NCBI RefSeq assembly: GCF_900009145.1
Contig: NZ_LN889764.1
Location: 112,528 to 176,527 of the forward strand
Direction: 5' to 3'
DNA length: 64,000 bases
Source of the DNA: Planktothrix tepida PCC 9214
Lineage (GTDB): Bacteria > Cyanobacteriota > Cyanobacteriia > Cyanobacteriales > Microcoleaceae
Part shown: piece after piece, positions 18,950 to 28,424 of the stretch
Position numbering within the stretch: the first letter of the stretch is position 1
Layout: each line of letters starts with the position of its first letter
Notes under the pieces: generated by a model
Databases searched by the model: none
Seen by the model: the letters and a program-made list of their open reading frames with translations, nothing else
Told to the model about the DNA's origin: nothing
Program-made: the position numbers and the translations under genes

Positions 18950-20068
18950 CTAAGCGATCGCACCACCCATCATTTCAGGAGGAGAAAAATCAAACCCAAT
19001 TTGAATCTGATTCTGGTCTGATTGCCTTCCTGGTATAGGAGTTGATGATTCTTGTCGATGGGATTGGGGCGATTTTTGTTCTAATAAATTCTGAATATCA
19101 GGGGGAAGGGTTACATCAGGAACACTTTGTTGAGATAACCAAGCAAAACCCCCCATAGAACCCGCTAAAATAGCAGCATAACCTAAATATAAATGCACTG
19201 AATTGAGATAAAATTCTGAATCAACATCGACTTTAGACCCATATTGTCCAACCTGTCCGCTAAATTCTAAACAGGGAAAAGACGCTGCTATTTTCCCACC
19301 TTCTAATCCTAAAGCATTCGCTACCCGACAAATAAACCCTCGAATATAAATATCTTCTGGTAAGCGCTCAAGTTCTCCCTGTTCCAAAGCTTCTAAATGA
19401 TGCAGGGGAACTAAAGTAAAATAGTGCATTTGTTGTAAACTCAGGTGATAGGATTCTCTCGCTTTTCGCAATTCTTCCCCAATTTCTTGTAAATAAATTT
19501 TTTGCTTTTGATGAATTTTCTGATTAATTTCAGCTTGAGTCGGAGGTTGACGTTTAGATTGGACTTGTGGGGTATTATCCCAGGAAGAAATATCAGATGA
19601 AGTCGAGGTTTCTTCTGAGGATTCAGAGGTTGTATTCTGGGGTTGATATCCAGCAATAAAACCGAGGGGAGAAACAACCGAAATCTGAACTTCGGGAGGA
19701 GTAAATTTTGTTTTTTTGGGACTTTGTTTTACCGATGATGGGGAGGAATAATCTGAGGAAATGGCTGTAACAGAAATAGACTCATTCACCGAAGGAGATT
19801 CTGTTGTACAGATAATTGCTGTTTCTTGTTTCGCAATTTGTTTTAAAGCGAGTTGAATAGCTTCTCGTCCCACCGCTTTAATGACAATTTCGGCTTTACT
19901 AGCCGCTTGTCCTAACATTTTTTGTAAGCTTTTTAAAGCAATATTATAAACTTCACTACAATATAGTTCTGCTTCAATTTGACGCACCAGAGAGCGTAAA
20001 CTGTCAGGAGACACCTCTGTTGTTGTCGGTGCTGTCACACCAAAACCTGTTACCGGATTTAGTTCCAT
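18950..20068 (-). CDS. RodZ-like helix-turn-helix membrane protein
   Basis: A 372-aa protein. A cyanobacterial N-terminal segment (res. 20-90, including LQKMLGQAASKAEIVIKA) and a Ser/Thr/Pro-rich linker precede a RodZ-type HTH_25 domain near 190-270 (GEELRKARESYHLSLQQM, LEALEQGELERLPEDIYIRG). A single membrane segment near 290-315 (LYLGYAAILAGSMGGFAWL) and a short tail follow. The HTH just before one transmembrane helix is typical of RodZ, the MreB-linked cell-shape factor, but the N-terminal extension and short periplasmic tail make orthology uncertain. Confidence 0.75.
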   Translation of the reverse strand: MELNPVTGFGVTAPTTTEVSPDSLRSLVRQIEAELYCSEVYNIALKSLQKMLGQAASKAEIVIKAVGREAIQLALKQIAKQETAIICTTESPSVNESISVTAISSDYSSPSSVKQSPKKTKFTPPEVQISVVSPLGFIAGYQPQNTTSESSEETSTSSDISSWDNTPQVQSKRQPPTQAEINQKIHQKQKIYLQEIGEELRKARESYHLSLQQMHYFTLVPLHHLEALEQGELERLPEDIYIRGFICRVANALGLEGGKIAASFPCLEFSGQVGQYGSKVDVDSEFYLNSVHLYLGYAAILAGSMGGFAWLSQQSVPDVTLPPDIQNLLEQKSPQSHRQESSTPIPGRQSDQNQIQIGFDFSPPEMMGGAIA

Positions 20069-20170
20069 ACTTTCTACTCCGCCTCAGTACCACCTATCTG
20101 AGTTCTTTCTTCTATAGTTTGATTCTGATTCCGGATGCGGAGGAGAAAGTGTCTTGAAGGAACCGGATTT

Positions 20171-21355
20171 CTATTGAAAAGAATGCAGATGACGATTCAT
20201 ATTCTTTAGGTCGGTTTCCAACTGTTGATAATCTGATGGTGATAATAAGGGGTCTTTACGAGTTTTTAACACCTGTTCAATCGGAAGGACACGAAACTGA
20301 TATTTTCCTCCTTGGCTATAGCGATGTACCCAAGTAGGTATCGCTTTAATCTCTTTAATTTCAGTGGTTTCATCAGGAAAATTTTTCAAAACCTTGACTT
20401 TACAAATTACCCCCAAATCTCGATATTTTTCCCGTTGATTAGAGATAAAATTTCCCATAGAATAAATAACAACTGCTTTTTTCGGTTTTTCTGATTTCCC
20501 AGTTTTTTCAATAATTTGATAAGGTTGAACAACATGAGGATGACTCCCTAAAATAATATCAGCACCTGCATTGACTAACTGTTTGACTAAGGCTTTTTGT
20601 TCACCATTAGGTTGACGCTGGTATTCTACGCCAAAATGTAAAATAACGGTAACAATATCAACCCCAGCTTGACGAGCTTTAGTAATATCTTGGGTGATTT
20701 TTTGAGGATTAATTAAAGAGACTAAATAATTCTTACCTTTGGGAATTGGAATACCATTTGTTCCATAGCTATAGCCTAAAATTGCCATAGAAATATTATT
20801 TTTTTCAACGATAGTGATTTTGGCTGATTCTTTCGCTGAGGTCGCTGTGCCGATGGGAATTAAACCCCGTTTTTTCACATTGTCTAAGGTTTTTAAAACT
20901 CCTTTTTCGCCTCGATCTAAGGAATGATTATTGATGGTAGAAATAATATTAAACCCAGCTTTTTTAATCGCATCAGCTAAGGGATCTGGAGCGTTAAATA
21001 ACGGATATCCCGTATACCCCGTTTCTGGGCCTGATAAAGTTGTTTCTAAGTTACCAATAACCCAATCTCCAGAGGATAAAATTCCTTTAACTTCGGTAAA
21101 AAAGTTATCATAATTATAGGTTTTTGTAGTCGGGTCATAACCCGATTTAATTTGAGCACCGTGCATCATAATATCACCCACAGCTACTAATTCTGCTTCT
21201 TTTGTATAGGGTTTAGGAGGTTGAGTAGCCGTGACTTCAGCGACGGCTTCCGATTGTTTTGTTTGGGTTGTATTGCGATCGCACCCCCCTATCAAAACAA
21301 AAAAGCTGCTCGTTAATAGGAAAGTAATTAAGCGTTTTTTTAAGTATAAATTCAT
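20171..21355 (-). CDS. CapA family (poly-gamma-glutamate biosynthesis-like) lipoprotein
   Basis: A 394-aa exported lipoprotein with signal peptide FLLTSSFFVLIGGC (lipobox LIGGC). The catalytic-type domain of the PGA_cap calcineurin-like superfamily follows: LVAVGDIMMHG, VIGNLETTL, INNHSLDRGEKG, HFGVEYQRQPNGEQ and ILGSHPHVVQPYQ, all with putative metal ligands. The ATG at 21355 has a GAGGA ribosome-binding site 7 nt upstream; a TTG one codon earlier is less likely. In many bacteria this fold is found outside polyglutamate synthesis, and no capB/capC genes are nearby. Confidence 0.87.
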   Translation of the reverse strand: MNLYLKKRLITFLLTSSFFVLIGGCDRNTTQTKQSEAVAEVTATQPPKPYTKEAELVAVGDIMMHGAQIKSGYDPTTKTYNYDNFFTEVKGILSSGDWVIGNLETTLSGPETGYTGYPLFNAPDPLADAIKKAGFNIISTINNHSLDRGEKGVLKTLDNVKKRGLIPIGTATSAKESAKITIVEKNNISMAILGYSYGTNGIPIPKGKNYLVSLINPQKITQDITKARQAGVDIVTVILHFGVEYQRQPNGEQKALVKQLVNAGADIILGSHPHVVQPYQIIEKTGKSEKPKKAVVIYSMGNFISNQREKYRDLGVICKVKVLKNFPDETTEIKEIKAIPTWVHRYSQGGKYQFRVLPIEQVLKTRKDPLLSPSDYQQLETDLKNMNRHLHSFQ

Positions 21356-21512
21356 CAATATATCCTCATTTTTTTATTAGAATTCAATAATAATTGAATT
21401 CTATTTTGATTTTCAATGAATCGCAATTTTAACCAGCACAGGGTTAAAAACTATCGTTTCCAGTAAAAATATCTTCTGGGATTTTACCATATTTTTAATG
21501 ACTAAGATGAAT

Positions 21513-22307
21513 TTATCCCAATAAAAGGGCATCATCTGTTAAAGACTCATGTTGCTGTTCTTCAAATAAATGCAGTAAATCGGTAACGGTTAAACCCTGA
21601 CGTTCTGAACCTGAAATATCAAAAATAATTTGACCTTCGTGTAACATTAATGTGCGATCGCCTAAATCCAAAGCTTGGCGCATACTATGAGTTACCATTA
21701 ATGTAGTTAATCGGTTCTCCGAAACAATTTCACGGGTTAATTGTAGAATATAATTCGCCGTTTTTGGATCAAGGGCGGCGGTATGTTCATCGAGGAGTAA
21801 AACTTGATGGGGAGCTAAAGTTGACATTAATAAACTTACCGCTTGACGTTGACCGCCTGATAGTAATCCCATAAGATCGCCTAAACGATTTTCTAACCCT
21901 AAATTTAACCGTGCTAAACGGCAGCGAAATTCCTCTCGTAAGCGATGATTTAAAGCAGAACGAAACCCCCTAAAACATCCCCGACGATAGGCTAACGCTA
22001 AATTTTCTTCAACGGTTAAATTCGCACAGGAACCTGCTAAGGGATTTTGAAAAACTCTTGCCACAAATTTTGCTCGTTTTGAGGATGACCAAGTGGTTAC
22101 TTCTTGATTATTAATCCAAACCTTACCCGCATTCGGAAGAATATCCCCTGTTAAAACATTCAATAAGGTTGATTTACCAGCCCCATTGCTCCCAATAACA
22201 GTAATAAACTGACCTTCAGGAATTATTAGATTAATATCCCTGAGTGCTTGTTTTTCTAAAGCCGTATTTCGATTAAAAGTAACATGAATAGATTGGGTTT
22301 TAATCAT
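21513..22307 (-). CDS. ABC transporter ATP-binding protein
   Basis: A 264-aa nucleotide-binding subunit: Walker A VIGSNGAGKSTLL, Q-loop FQNP, signature LLSGGQRQAVSLLMS, Walker B VLLLDEHTA and switch MVTHSMRQAL. It resembles the ATPases of amino-acid/TrpX-type uptake systems. No permease or binding protein is adjacent, so the partners must be elsewhere. It is separated from the CapA gene by about 150 bp of AT-rich DNA. Confidence 0.88.
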   Translation of the reverse strand: MIKTQSIHVTFNRNTALEKQALRDINLIIPEGQFITVIGSNGAGKSTLLNVLTGDILPNAGKVWINNQEVTTWSSSKRAKFVARVFQNPLAGSCANLTVEENLALAYRRGCFRGFRSALNHRLREEFRCRLARLNLGLENRLGDLMGLLSGGQRQAVSLLMSTLAPHQVLLLDEHTAALDPKTANYILQLTREIVSENRLTTLMVTHSMRQALDLGDRTLMLHEGQIIFDISGSERQGLTVTDLLHLFEEQQHESLTDDALLLG

Positions 22308-22753
22308 GGTTTATATTTAACAAAAGTTTTGATCTGCAATTTATCTATTATAATGAGGTAATGAACAGCTATTTTCGGCTGATAAGCGCAATGACTGTTG
22401 GTTTACCCGTTCTGGTTCCGCAGTTTAACATGACCTAGCCCTAGTAGCTAGATGACTGGATCGAGTCTGATGATCCCGTTAACAACACCGATTATTCCTT
22501 CCTAGCGGCTTTGCACCAAGCTCTCCGTTATCTTGCGATCATTTAAACCTCGCTGTGTTCAGGAATTGATTAGAATATTTATAGGTTAATTAATCTTGAA
22601 CTCAGAGAGATAGATTTTTTCATCAGATAACCAGACTCAAATTTTGTTAACGCTTATTCTGATGTTGAAGACCCTAGAAATGAGATAAAAATTAAATCTA
22701 ACCTTTGACAATAAAAGCCATCTATTCATATCATAAATGAGGTTTAAATTAAG
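22308..22753. other. gene-free intergenic region
   Basis: About 445 bp between two divergent genes. I see no credible ORF, tRNA or repeat array. It must hold the promoters of both flanking genes. Only short imperfect palindromes are visible (around CCTAGCCCTAGTAGCTAG near 22434-22452). Confidence 0.4.
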
Positions 22754-23920
22754 ATGACAGAGTTAGAGAGCAATATCTATCTATTACAAGCAGAAGGAAC
22801 AAAACGATTTAAAATTGAAAGATCTTTGCAGGTATTAACCCGGAATCAAATCCTTAATGATCAAATTCCCTATGCGTTAAAAGTAATCGAAATTTTTAGC
22901 ACTCCTGATCCTCAAAAAGATGAAACAAAATTACATGAAATTTTTGCCTATCGTCGCTTACAAAGTGATTGGTTTGAATTTGATTCTCCTGAATATGCAG
23001 CCCGGTTAATTCACGATTATTTTCGTCTACGTCAAGAAACCCATCACCAAATTAGTACCCTTTCCCAACAATTAAAATCGGCGACTCAAAAATTAAAAAA
23101 TACAGAAGAAAAATTAAATCACCTAGAACAAGACTATCAAAAATTACAACAGGAACGAGATCACCTGTTTCAATTTAAAGTTGCAATTCAAAGAGATATG
23201 ACCCGCATTTTATCTCGTTTAGAATCTCATGGATTAAATGGAAATAGTATTTATACTGAACAATCCTTAAGACATAGCGCCATGAGTCTAATTCGTTATC
23301 GCTTAGGAGTTGCCCAACAAAAACGTTGCTTACAGTTAGGTGATACTGTGATTATGGTGGGGTTTTCCTTGTTTGAATATGAAACTAAATTTGAGCAATT
23401 CAAAAGCTGTTTAGACAAATATTCTATTACCGCCGAGGATGAAAATACGGTAGATACCTCCTTATTAGAAGCAGGAGTTCCCTTGGGAATTTATTTTACA
23501 ACGGATAAACCCTATGCTCGTTTAGAAATTGAAATACCTCGACGATATTGGGCTTTACCAGGGATGGTTCCTGAACTGTTTAAAGAATTAAAAGAATTTG
23601 GGTTTGAAGCCCGTTATTGTCGATTAGTTCATATTGGAGAAGACGGAGATACAGGAGAATTAGGGTTTATTCCTTGTGATAGTTTAGATGAAATTTGGCA
23701 TCAAGTTTTAACTCAAATTAGACCATTAGGAACCCAAACCTTATTGCGTCAACAAGGAAGTTTAATTGAATTAAGCCCTGAAAGTACCCGTGTGGGTGTT
23801 ACCAGTCGAACCTTACTGAAAATGATTCAAGATAAAATTCCTCATCTGGAATCTGCTTTTGAAGAAATATTAGGAATTCGCTTTTGTGTCAATGTTGAAT
23901 TAATGAATGATTCTCCTTAA
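22754..23920 (+). CDS. GIY-YIG-like domain, coiled coil and DnaX-type C-terminal domain protein
   Basis: A 388-aa protein of three apparent parts. Res. 6-80 match the T5orf172/MUG113 branch of the GIY-YIG fold: NIYLLQAEG, FKIERS (usually KIGRS), a P-x-L-x-VI strand, and the diagnostic KLHEIFAYRRLQSDWFEF. Res. 92-145 form a heptad-rich coiled coil. The last ~65 residues (LLRQQGSLIEL, VGVTSRTLLKMIQDKIPHLE, SAFEEILG) resemble the C-terminal tail domain of cyanobacterial DNA polymerase III gamma/tau. The middle is unrecognised. A role in DNA processing is inferred. It stands alone. Confidence 0.7.
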   Translation: MTELESNIYLLQAEGTKRFKIERSLQVLTRNQILNDQIPYALKVIEIFSTPDPQKDETKLHEIFAYRRLQSDWFEFDSPEYAARLIHDYFRLRQETHHQISTLSQQLKSATQKLKNTEEKLNHLEQDYQKLQQERDHLFQFKVAIQRDMTRILSRLESHGLNGNSIYTEQSLRHSAMSLIRYRLGVAQQKRCLQLGDTVIMVGFSLFEYETKFEQFKSCLDKYSITAEDENTVDTSLLEAGVPLGIYFTTDKPYARLEIEIPRRYWALPGMVPELFKELKEFGFEARYCRLVHIGEDGDTGELGFIPCDSLDEIWHQVLTQIRPLGTQTLLRQQGSLIELSPESTRVGVTSRTLLKMIQDKIPHLESAFEEILGIRFCVNVELMNDSP

Positions 23921-24066
23921 ATTATATTCCCGGAAACCCTAATTAATTGAGAACTGTTGCGATCAAAAATAGGGAGTTATCTTATATTAGTAGGAATTAT
24001 AGGTTAAGTTGAGGTGGGATAAAATGTTGATAGTAATTTGTGTTAAAGAGGGCGATCGCTTATTTC

Positions 24067-25446
24067 TTAAAGCCCTGGCTTTTCCAGGGGAAGGATCTCC
24101 ACTAAGCTATTCTCTATTTCATTAACTTCAACCTCATTCACATTCAAAGTTGCAACTTCTTCAACATTAGGGACGGCAGAAATCGCCGGAGTCATAATTT
24201 TTAATCCTTTAGGAACACATTCTACTTCTATCGGTGTTGTGCCAATAATTTCCCCATCTAAAACTACTTTTTGAGGAGGATTAGTTGAAATTTTAAGGCG
24301 TTGAGTCCGAAAGGCAATCATATTATCTCGTTGAATTTCTGTTTTCAGTAAACCTGCCCCTAATAAACGCACCATCCCCGCCAAGGCTTGCATTTTATCG
24401 ACAGGAGAGGTATACATTAAAACTTCTAACAATCCATCATCAGGAATCACCTGTCCTAATCCTTGGGCTAAAACGGAAGTAGCAGGAGCAACATTGGCAA
24501 CTGTAATCGCGGCAGCTTCACATTGATTGATTTCACCATTAATTTCAATTTCCGTTTCAAAGTCTGTTTGTTCGTTTAATTGTTGCCATCCTGCCATAAT
24601 ATAAGCTAACGGCCCCCAGCGTTTTTTCGTTTCTCGATCTGCTTTACTCACCGTTTCGGCTTCAAACCCAATTCCAGCTAGTAAAATCATCGGTAAACCA
24701 TTACAATTTGCCACATCAATCGTGCGGATTAATCCGGCAATAATGACTTCACAAGCCCCCTGAATATTCGTCGGAATTCCCAACGCCACCGAAAAGGCAT
24801 TAGCCGTGCCTCTGGGGATAATTCCTAATGGAATATTGGTATTAATCACGGCTCCTGCTACAGCCGAAACCGTCCCATCTCCCCCCGATGCAATTACTAA
24901 GTCAACATTTTGTTCCACCGCTTCTTTTGCTAATTCCGTTGGATCAGTTTCAGGTGTTGTTAAGTGAACTTTTAAATGAAAATAGGGTTCTAATAATTGT
25001 CGAATTAATAATAAATCTTGATTAGCATTTCCCACCCCTGAAACGGGATTAAAAATTAAATACGCCGAACGAGTTCGGCGCAATTGAACAATAATTGCTT
25101 CTGCGGTTCCAATATTACTCGCAATCGGAATATTGTAGATATTGCAAACTCGGAGTAATGTTAAAAGCGGTAACTCAGAAAAAGTCGTTTGGGTGGGTTC
25201 TACTAAATAAATGACCGCAGCAATCTCTTCCCCTGCAATTATTTTTGAGGCGATGACCATATCCCCTCCTTGTCGCAGAGATAACATTGTCTCAATCCTT
25301 AACCATGTCCTCTGTTTTAAAGCACCTGCAAGATTGTCTAAACCCATGAGGCGGTAATGGGATAGGACATTCTCGTGTTGAGTTATAAAATTCACGAGCT
25401 TTTCTTGCTGAGTCTCATCAGCGAGTAGGGCAATGATCGCAGTCAT
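24067..25446 (-). CDS. fusion of methylglyoxal synthase-like domain and YegS/DAGK-type lipid kinase
   Basis: A 459-aa two-domain protein. Res. 1-125 follow methylglyoxal synthase (IIALLADETQQEKLVNF, LRQGGDMVIASKIIAGEE, LLRVCNIYNIPIASNIGTAEA). The aspartate of its FFWDP-type motif is Glu here (YLVEP), so synthase activity is doubtful. Res. 128-430 are a diacylglycerol-kinase catalytic domain: YLIFNPVSGVGN, the nucleotide loop ASGGDGTVSAV, GIIPRGTANAFS and VVLDGEIIGTTPIEVE. The lipid kinase half looks complete. The fusion is known in cyanobacteria; its substrate is not evident. Confidence 0.88.
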   Translation of the reverse strand: MTAIIALLADETQQEKLVNFITQHENVLSHYRLMGLDNLAGALKQRTWLRIETMLSLRQGGDMVIASKIIAGEEIAAVIYLVEPTQTTFSELPLLTLLRVCNIYNIPIASNIGTAEAIIVQLRRTRSAYLIFNPVSGVGNANQDLLLIRQLLEPYFHLKVHLTTPETDPTELAKEAVEQNVDLVIASGGDGTVSAVAGAVINTNIPLGIIPRGTANAFSVALGIPTNIQGACEVIIAGLIRTIDVANCNGLPMILLAGIGFEAETVSKADRETKKRWGPLAYIMAGWQQLNEQTDFETEIEINGEINQCEAAAITVANVAPATSVLAQGLGQVIPDDGLLEVLMYTSPVDKMQALAGMVRLLGAGLLKTEIQRDNMIAFRTQRLKISTNPPQKVVLDGEIIGTTPIEVECVPKGLKIMTPAISAVPNVEEVATLNVNEVEVNEIENSLVEILPLEKPGL

Positions 25447-25540
25447 AATTCAACTCTTATCTTAATTATGACTATGATATCGTGGATTGCCTTGAATCTG
25501 CCTCTACCCTGACAACTGTACAGCCTTAAAAAATTGTCCC

Positions 25541-25590
25541 CTAAAAAAGAAAAAAACTCCGTGAGTTCACAAAGGCGTGATTTCACGGAC
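25541..25590 (-). terminator. intrinsic terminator-like hairpin, minus strand, upstream of any annotated gene end
   Basis: The hairpin TCCGTGA ... TCACGGA (plus-strand arms 25558-25590) is followed on the minus strand by two T-runs. It sits between divergent genes where no coding transcript should end, so it may terminate a short unannotated minus-strand RNA starting in 25600-26270. Confidence 0.5.
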
Positions 25591-25938
25591 TTTTGTCCCC
25601 TGGTATAACAATCGGTGAATTTACTAATTATGTTTGCATATCCATCCGGGAAGAAGCGGAGTGATTCATCGATTTCATGGAATCTTTACAAAAAATCCCG
25701 CTTATTTGAATTTTTGATAAAATTAAAGTTCTCCGTTTAATCGTCTGAACCGATCCCATCACCTGAAAAAATCTTCAGCGTGTTTCGCTGTTGAGTCAAT
25801 TCAAGCTTGTATGGTTTTTGATCAAACTTTTAAGATCAACAGAGGTCGTTCGTCTCAATCCCTCTTAATGAGCTTTTAATTTTAACCGATTTAGAGTTGA
25901 TAGATTAAAAACTTAAGCAAAAATCTATAGCAATACTT

Positions 25939-25973
25939 GAACAGGGAACAGGGAACAGGGAACAGGGAACAGT
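25939..25973. repeat. heptanucleotide tandem repeat (GAACAGG x5)
   Basis: Five head-to-tail copies of GAACAGG, the last ending GAACAGT. Reverse complement of the CTGTTCC unit at 10376-10395, so the same STRR family. Confidence 0.9.
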
Positions 25974-26278
25974 AAGCAGTGAATCCTTTTCAGGATTTAG
26001 AAATGTCCTAACTGTAATGCGTAGCGTTATAGAATTAGTTCTGTTGTTCAAATAAATATACATTTCTTTAAAATTTAATATCAAAACCATAATCTGTATT
26101 GACAGAATTTAACCGTGCCGCAAACTCACCCCTTCAGCAGTTAGGATCAATATTGTATAACTTCAGATAGATGAAAATTGAGCTATTTAATTTCACGCTA
26201 TTGAATTAGGAATGTATTTCTAGTTTCAGCAAATCATAATTCCGGGTTAATGTTTAGCAAACTGATCAAAAGGTGATT

Positions 26279-26695
26279 ATGCAGCGTTTAATTTTGACCT
26301 TAAAGCAATTCAGTATAAAATGGGCGATCGCCGTTATTTTAGTGGGGTTGATATGGGTTGGGGCTGGAATTTTTAGCACTCCTGTTTTTGCTAAAGCACT
26401 CACTCCAGAAGCCGACTTTTATCATGTCAAAGGCGGAAATACTGAGAATTTAGATTTACCAAAAGCCTCTGATGCAGCTAAAGATGCGTCAGAAAAAGTA
26501 TTTGATCAACTTGATACTACTAAAAATTTAGTCGGTAAAACCGAAAAAAGGAAAGCAGCCATTGAAGATGCTAGAAAAATCGCTCATAAAAAGTTAAATG
26601 AGCAAGCAGACCGAGCTAAAGTAGCAGAAAATAATGATGCTTCTTTAGCACCCAATGACAAGCTATTTTATAAAGGATTACAAGGAGAATTGTAA
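26279..26695 (+). CDS. small exported protein of unknown function
   Basis: A 138-aa protein with a cleavable signal peptide (WAIAVILVGLIWVGAGIF, then STPVFAKA cleavage region). The mature part is Lys/Asp/Ala-rich and helical (ASDAAKDASEKVFDQLDTT, KAAIEDARKIAHKKLNEQ). The ATG at 26279 is preceded by AAAAGGTG at ribosome-binding distance; the GTG two codons earlier overlaps that site. Related small signal-peptide proteins occur in cyanobacteria, often thylakoid-lumenal or periplasmic, without a known role. Convergent with ruvB. Confidence 0.75.
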   Translation: MQRLILTLKQFSIKWAIAVILVGLIWVGAGIFSTPVFAKALTPEADFYHVKGGNTENLDLPKASDAAKDASEKVFDQLDTTKNLVGKTEKRKAAIEDARKIAHKKLNEQADRAKVAENNDASLAPNDKLFYKGLQGEL

Positions 26696-26704
26696 ACTTT
26701 AACT

Positions 26705-27838
26705 TTAACGATTTTCAGGATGATCAAATCCTAAATGTTTCCAAGCCGCAGGTGTCGCCACACGACCCCGGTTTGTGCGTTGAATAAACCCAATTTGCAT
26801 TAAATAAGGTTCATAAACTTCTTCAATGGTTTGGGTATCTTCCCCAGTAATTGCCGCCATTGTTTCTAATCCCACTGGCCCGCCTTTAAAGTTTTCAATC
26901 ATCGCACTTAACATATTGCGATCTGTCCAATCTAATCCCATGGGATCAACATTAAAAACTTCTAAGGCAATATTGGCAATTTCCGCATTAATTTCTCCTG
27001 TACTTTTGACTTGAACATAATCTCGAACTCGACGTAATAACCGATTTGCAATTCGAGGCGTTCCCCTAGCACGTTGAGCAATTTCGATCGCTCCTTCTGG
27101 GGTAATGGGAGTATTTAATAATTTGGCAGTGCGTTGTACAATTAAACTTAATTCATCAATTTCATAAAAGCGTAATCGTTGAATAATTCCGAAGCGATCG
27201 CGCAATGGAGCCGTTAAGGAACCCACCCGTGTTGTCGCACCCACAATGGTAAAGGGTTTGAGAGGAATACTGCGAGTTTTTGCCGCTCGCCCTTGACCAA
27301 TGGTAATATCTAATCGGCAATCTTCCATCGCCGGATATAAAATTTCTTCAGCAACTTTTGATAATCGATGAATTTCATCAATAAATAACACTTCTCCCGG
27401 CTTTAAACTCACTAATAATCCCGCAATATCACGGGGTTTTTCTAACGCTGGAGCCGTTGTAATTTTACACGTTACCCCCATTTCCGACGCTAAAATCAGC
27501 GACATGGTGGTTTTTCCCAACCCCGGAGGGCCATATAATAATAAATGATCTAACGGTTCCTGACGAGATTTGGCAGCCGCGATCGCAATGGATAAAACAT
27601 CTTTTAAATCTTTTTGTCCAATATAATCTTCTAACCGATGGGGACGAATTTTTTCATCCTGTTGACGATTAATTTCTTCCTGGGGTGTTGCTTCTGCTTC
27701 TAATAAATAATCCAACTCATCAATCGGCTCCTGGGTCTTAGATTTTCTGGATTTTTTAGCTGCTGGAGTCGCCAACCCAGAGAAATTATCCGAGGGTTCA
27801 GGTTCAGGGGACTGCTTTTTGGAAGAAATAATCGCCAT
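26705..27838 (-). CDS. ruvB: Holliday junction branch migration DNA helicase RuvB
   Basis: A 377-aa AAA+ motor of RuvABC recombination. Walker [14 protein letters not shown], Walker [11 protein letters not shown], sensor IVGATTRVG, arginine finger region APLRDRFGI and the C-terminal winged helix ([21 protein letters not shown]) are intact. The first ~55 residues are a polar low-complexity extension common in cyanobacterial RuvB. It is convergent with the small exported protein gene (9-bp gap). Confidence 0.97.
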   Translation of the reverse strand: MAIISSKKQSPEPEPSDNFSGLATPAAKKSRKSKTQEPIDELDYLLEAEATPQEEINRQQDEKIRPHRLEDYIGQKDLKDVLSIAIAAAKSRQEPLDHLLLYGPPGLGKTTMSLILASEMGVTCKITTAPALEKPRDIAGLLVSLKPGEVLFIDEIHRLSKVAEEILYPAMEDCRLDITIGQGRAAKTRSIPLKPFTIVGATTRVGSLTAPLRDRFGIIQRLRFYEIDELSLIVQRTAKLLNTPITPEGAIEIAQRARGTPRIANRLLRRVRDYVQVKSTGEINAEIANIALEVFNVDPMGLDWTDRNMLSAMIENFKGGPVGLETMAAITGEDTQTIEEVYEPYLMQIGFIQRTNRGRVATPAAWKHLGFDHPENR

Positions 27839-27969
27839 AATAGACTTACGCTATATAAGGGCTATAGGTTACAGGTTAGCAGGTTTGGGGATGAATGAGT
27901 TTTGATCCTCTCCTATTCTTCCCTTTCATATTTAACCATCAATTGTGAATAGATTTGAGGAGTTCATTC

Positions 27970-28291
27970 ATGTCTTCCAATTACATCAGTGATCATGCTT
28001 TAGTCATGGGGAGGAGTATGGCCGGCTACCGAAGGGGGAAAGCCGAATGGGATAACAAAATTCTTGCACCAATATTTAGATCAGATTCTGACGTTAGGAG
28101 TCAAACATCCTAAAATTTATCAGTCTTTTGTAGAAGTCATGCACATGACAAAACCAGCCCATACATTATTTTATCCTGAATATATTTTAAGGGTATTAGG
28201 ACAATGGATTGTTTCACAGGAGGCTCAAGAGGTTGCTGTTGAAGACCAACCGATCCCAAAACTGTTATCTGAATCTCGCAGATCAAGATAA
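27970..28291 (+). pseudogene. small gene with apparent single-base frameshift
   Basis: An ATG at 27970 with a strong ribosome-binding site (TGAGGAG, 7 nt upstream) opens a 47-codon frame (MSSNYISDHALVMGRSMAGY...) that ends at 28113. The +1-shifted frame from about 28060 to 28291 encodes a more protein-like sequence (YLDQILTLGVKHPKIYQSF, FYPEYILRVLGQWIV) but lacks a start with a good ribosome-binding site. Deleting one A from the AAAA run at 28057-28060 would join them into about 106 residues (...EWDNKFLHQYLDQIL...). It could be a mutation, a sequencing error or programmed slippage. Function unknown. Confidence 0.55.
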
Positions 28292-28424
28292 AATCAAGAT
28301 TAATCTAATGATTAAAGTTGACGGTTAATCGTTAACCCCGAACAAAAACTCCAGTCTGTCCTCTTGTTGCCTTTTCTCCCTAACTCCCCTTTTTTTCCGG
28401 CTTTCTCTGGTCTTACCCAATTTA

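Larger units (their letters stand above)
25447..26278. other. long intergenic region with repeat and hairpin
   Basis: About 830 bp without a convincing gene. It contains an inverted repeat with T-tract at 25541-25590, a GAACAGG heptamer array at 25939-25973, and the promoter region of the small exported protein gene. The only long frames run through the repeat array and are not credible. Confidence 0.5.

Noticed and set aside
21513-22307. Complete ABC transporter operon
   Set aside because: Only the ATPase gene is present; neighbours are unrelated.
28064-28291. Independent 75-codon gene from a TTG start
   Set aside because: No ribosome-binding site at the TTG, whereas an upstream ATG in the other frame has an excellent one; treated as one frameshifted gene.
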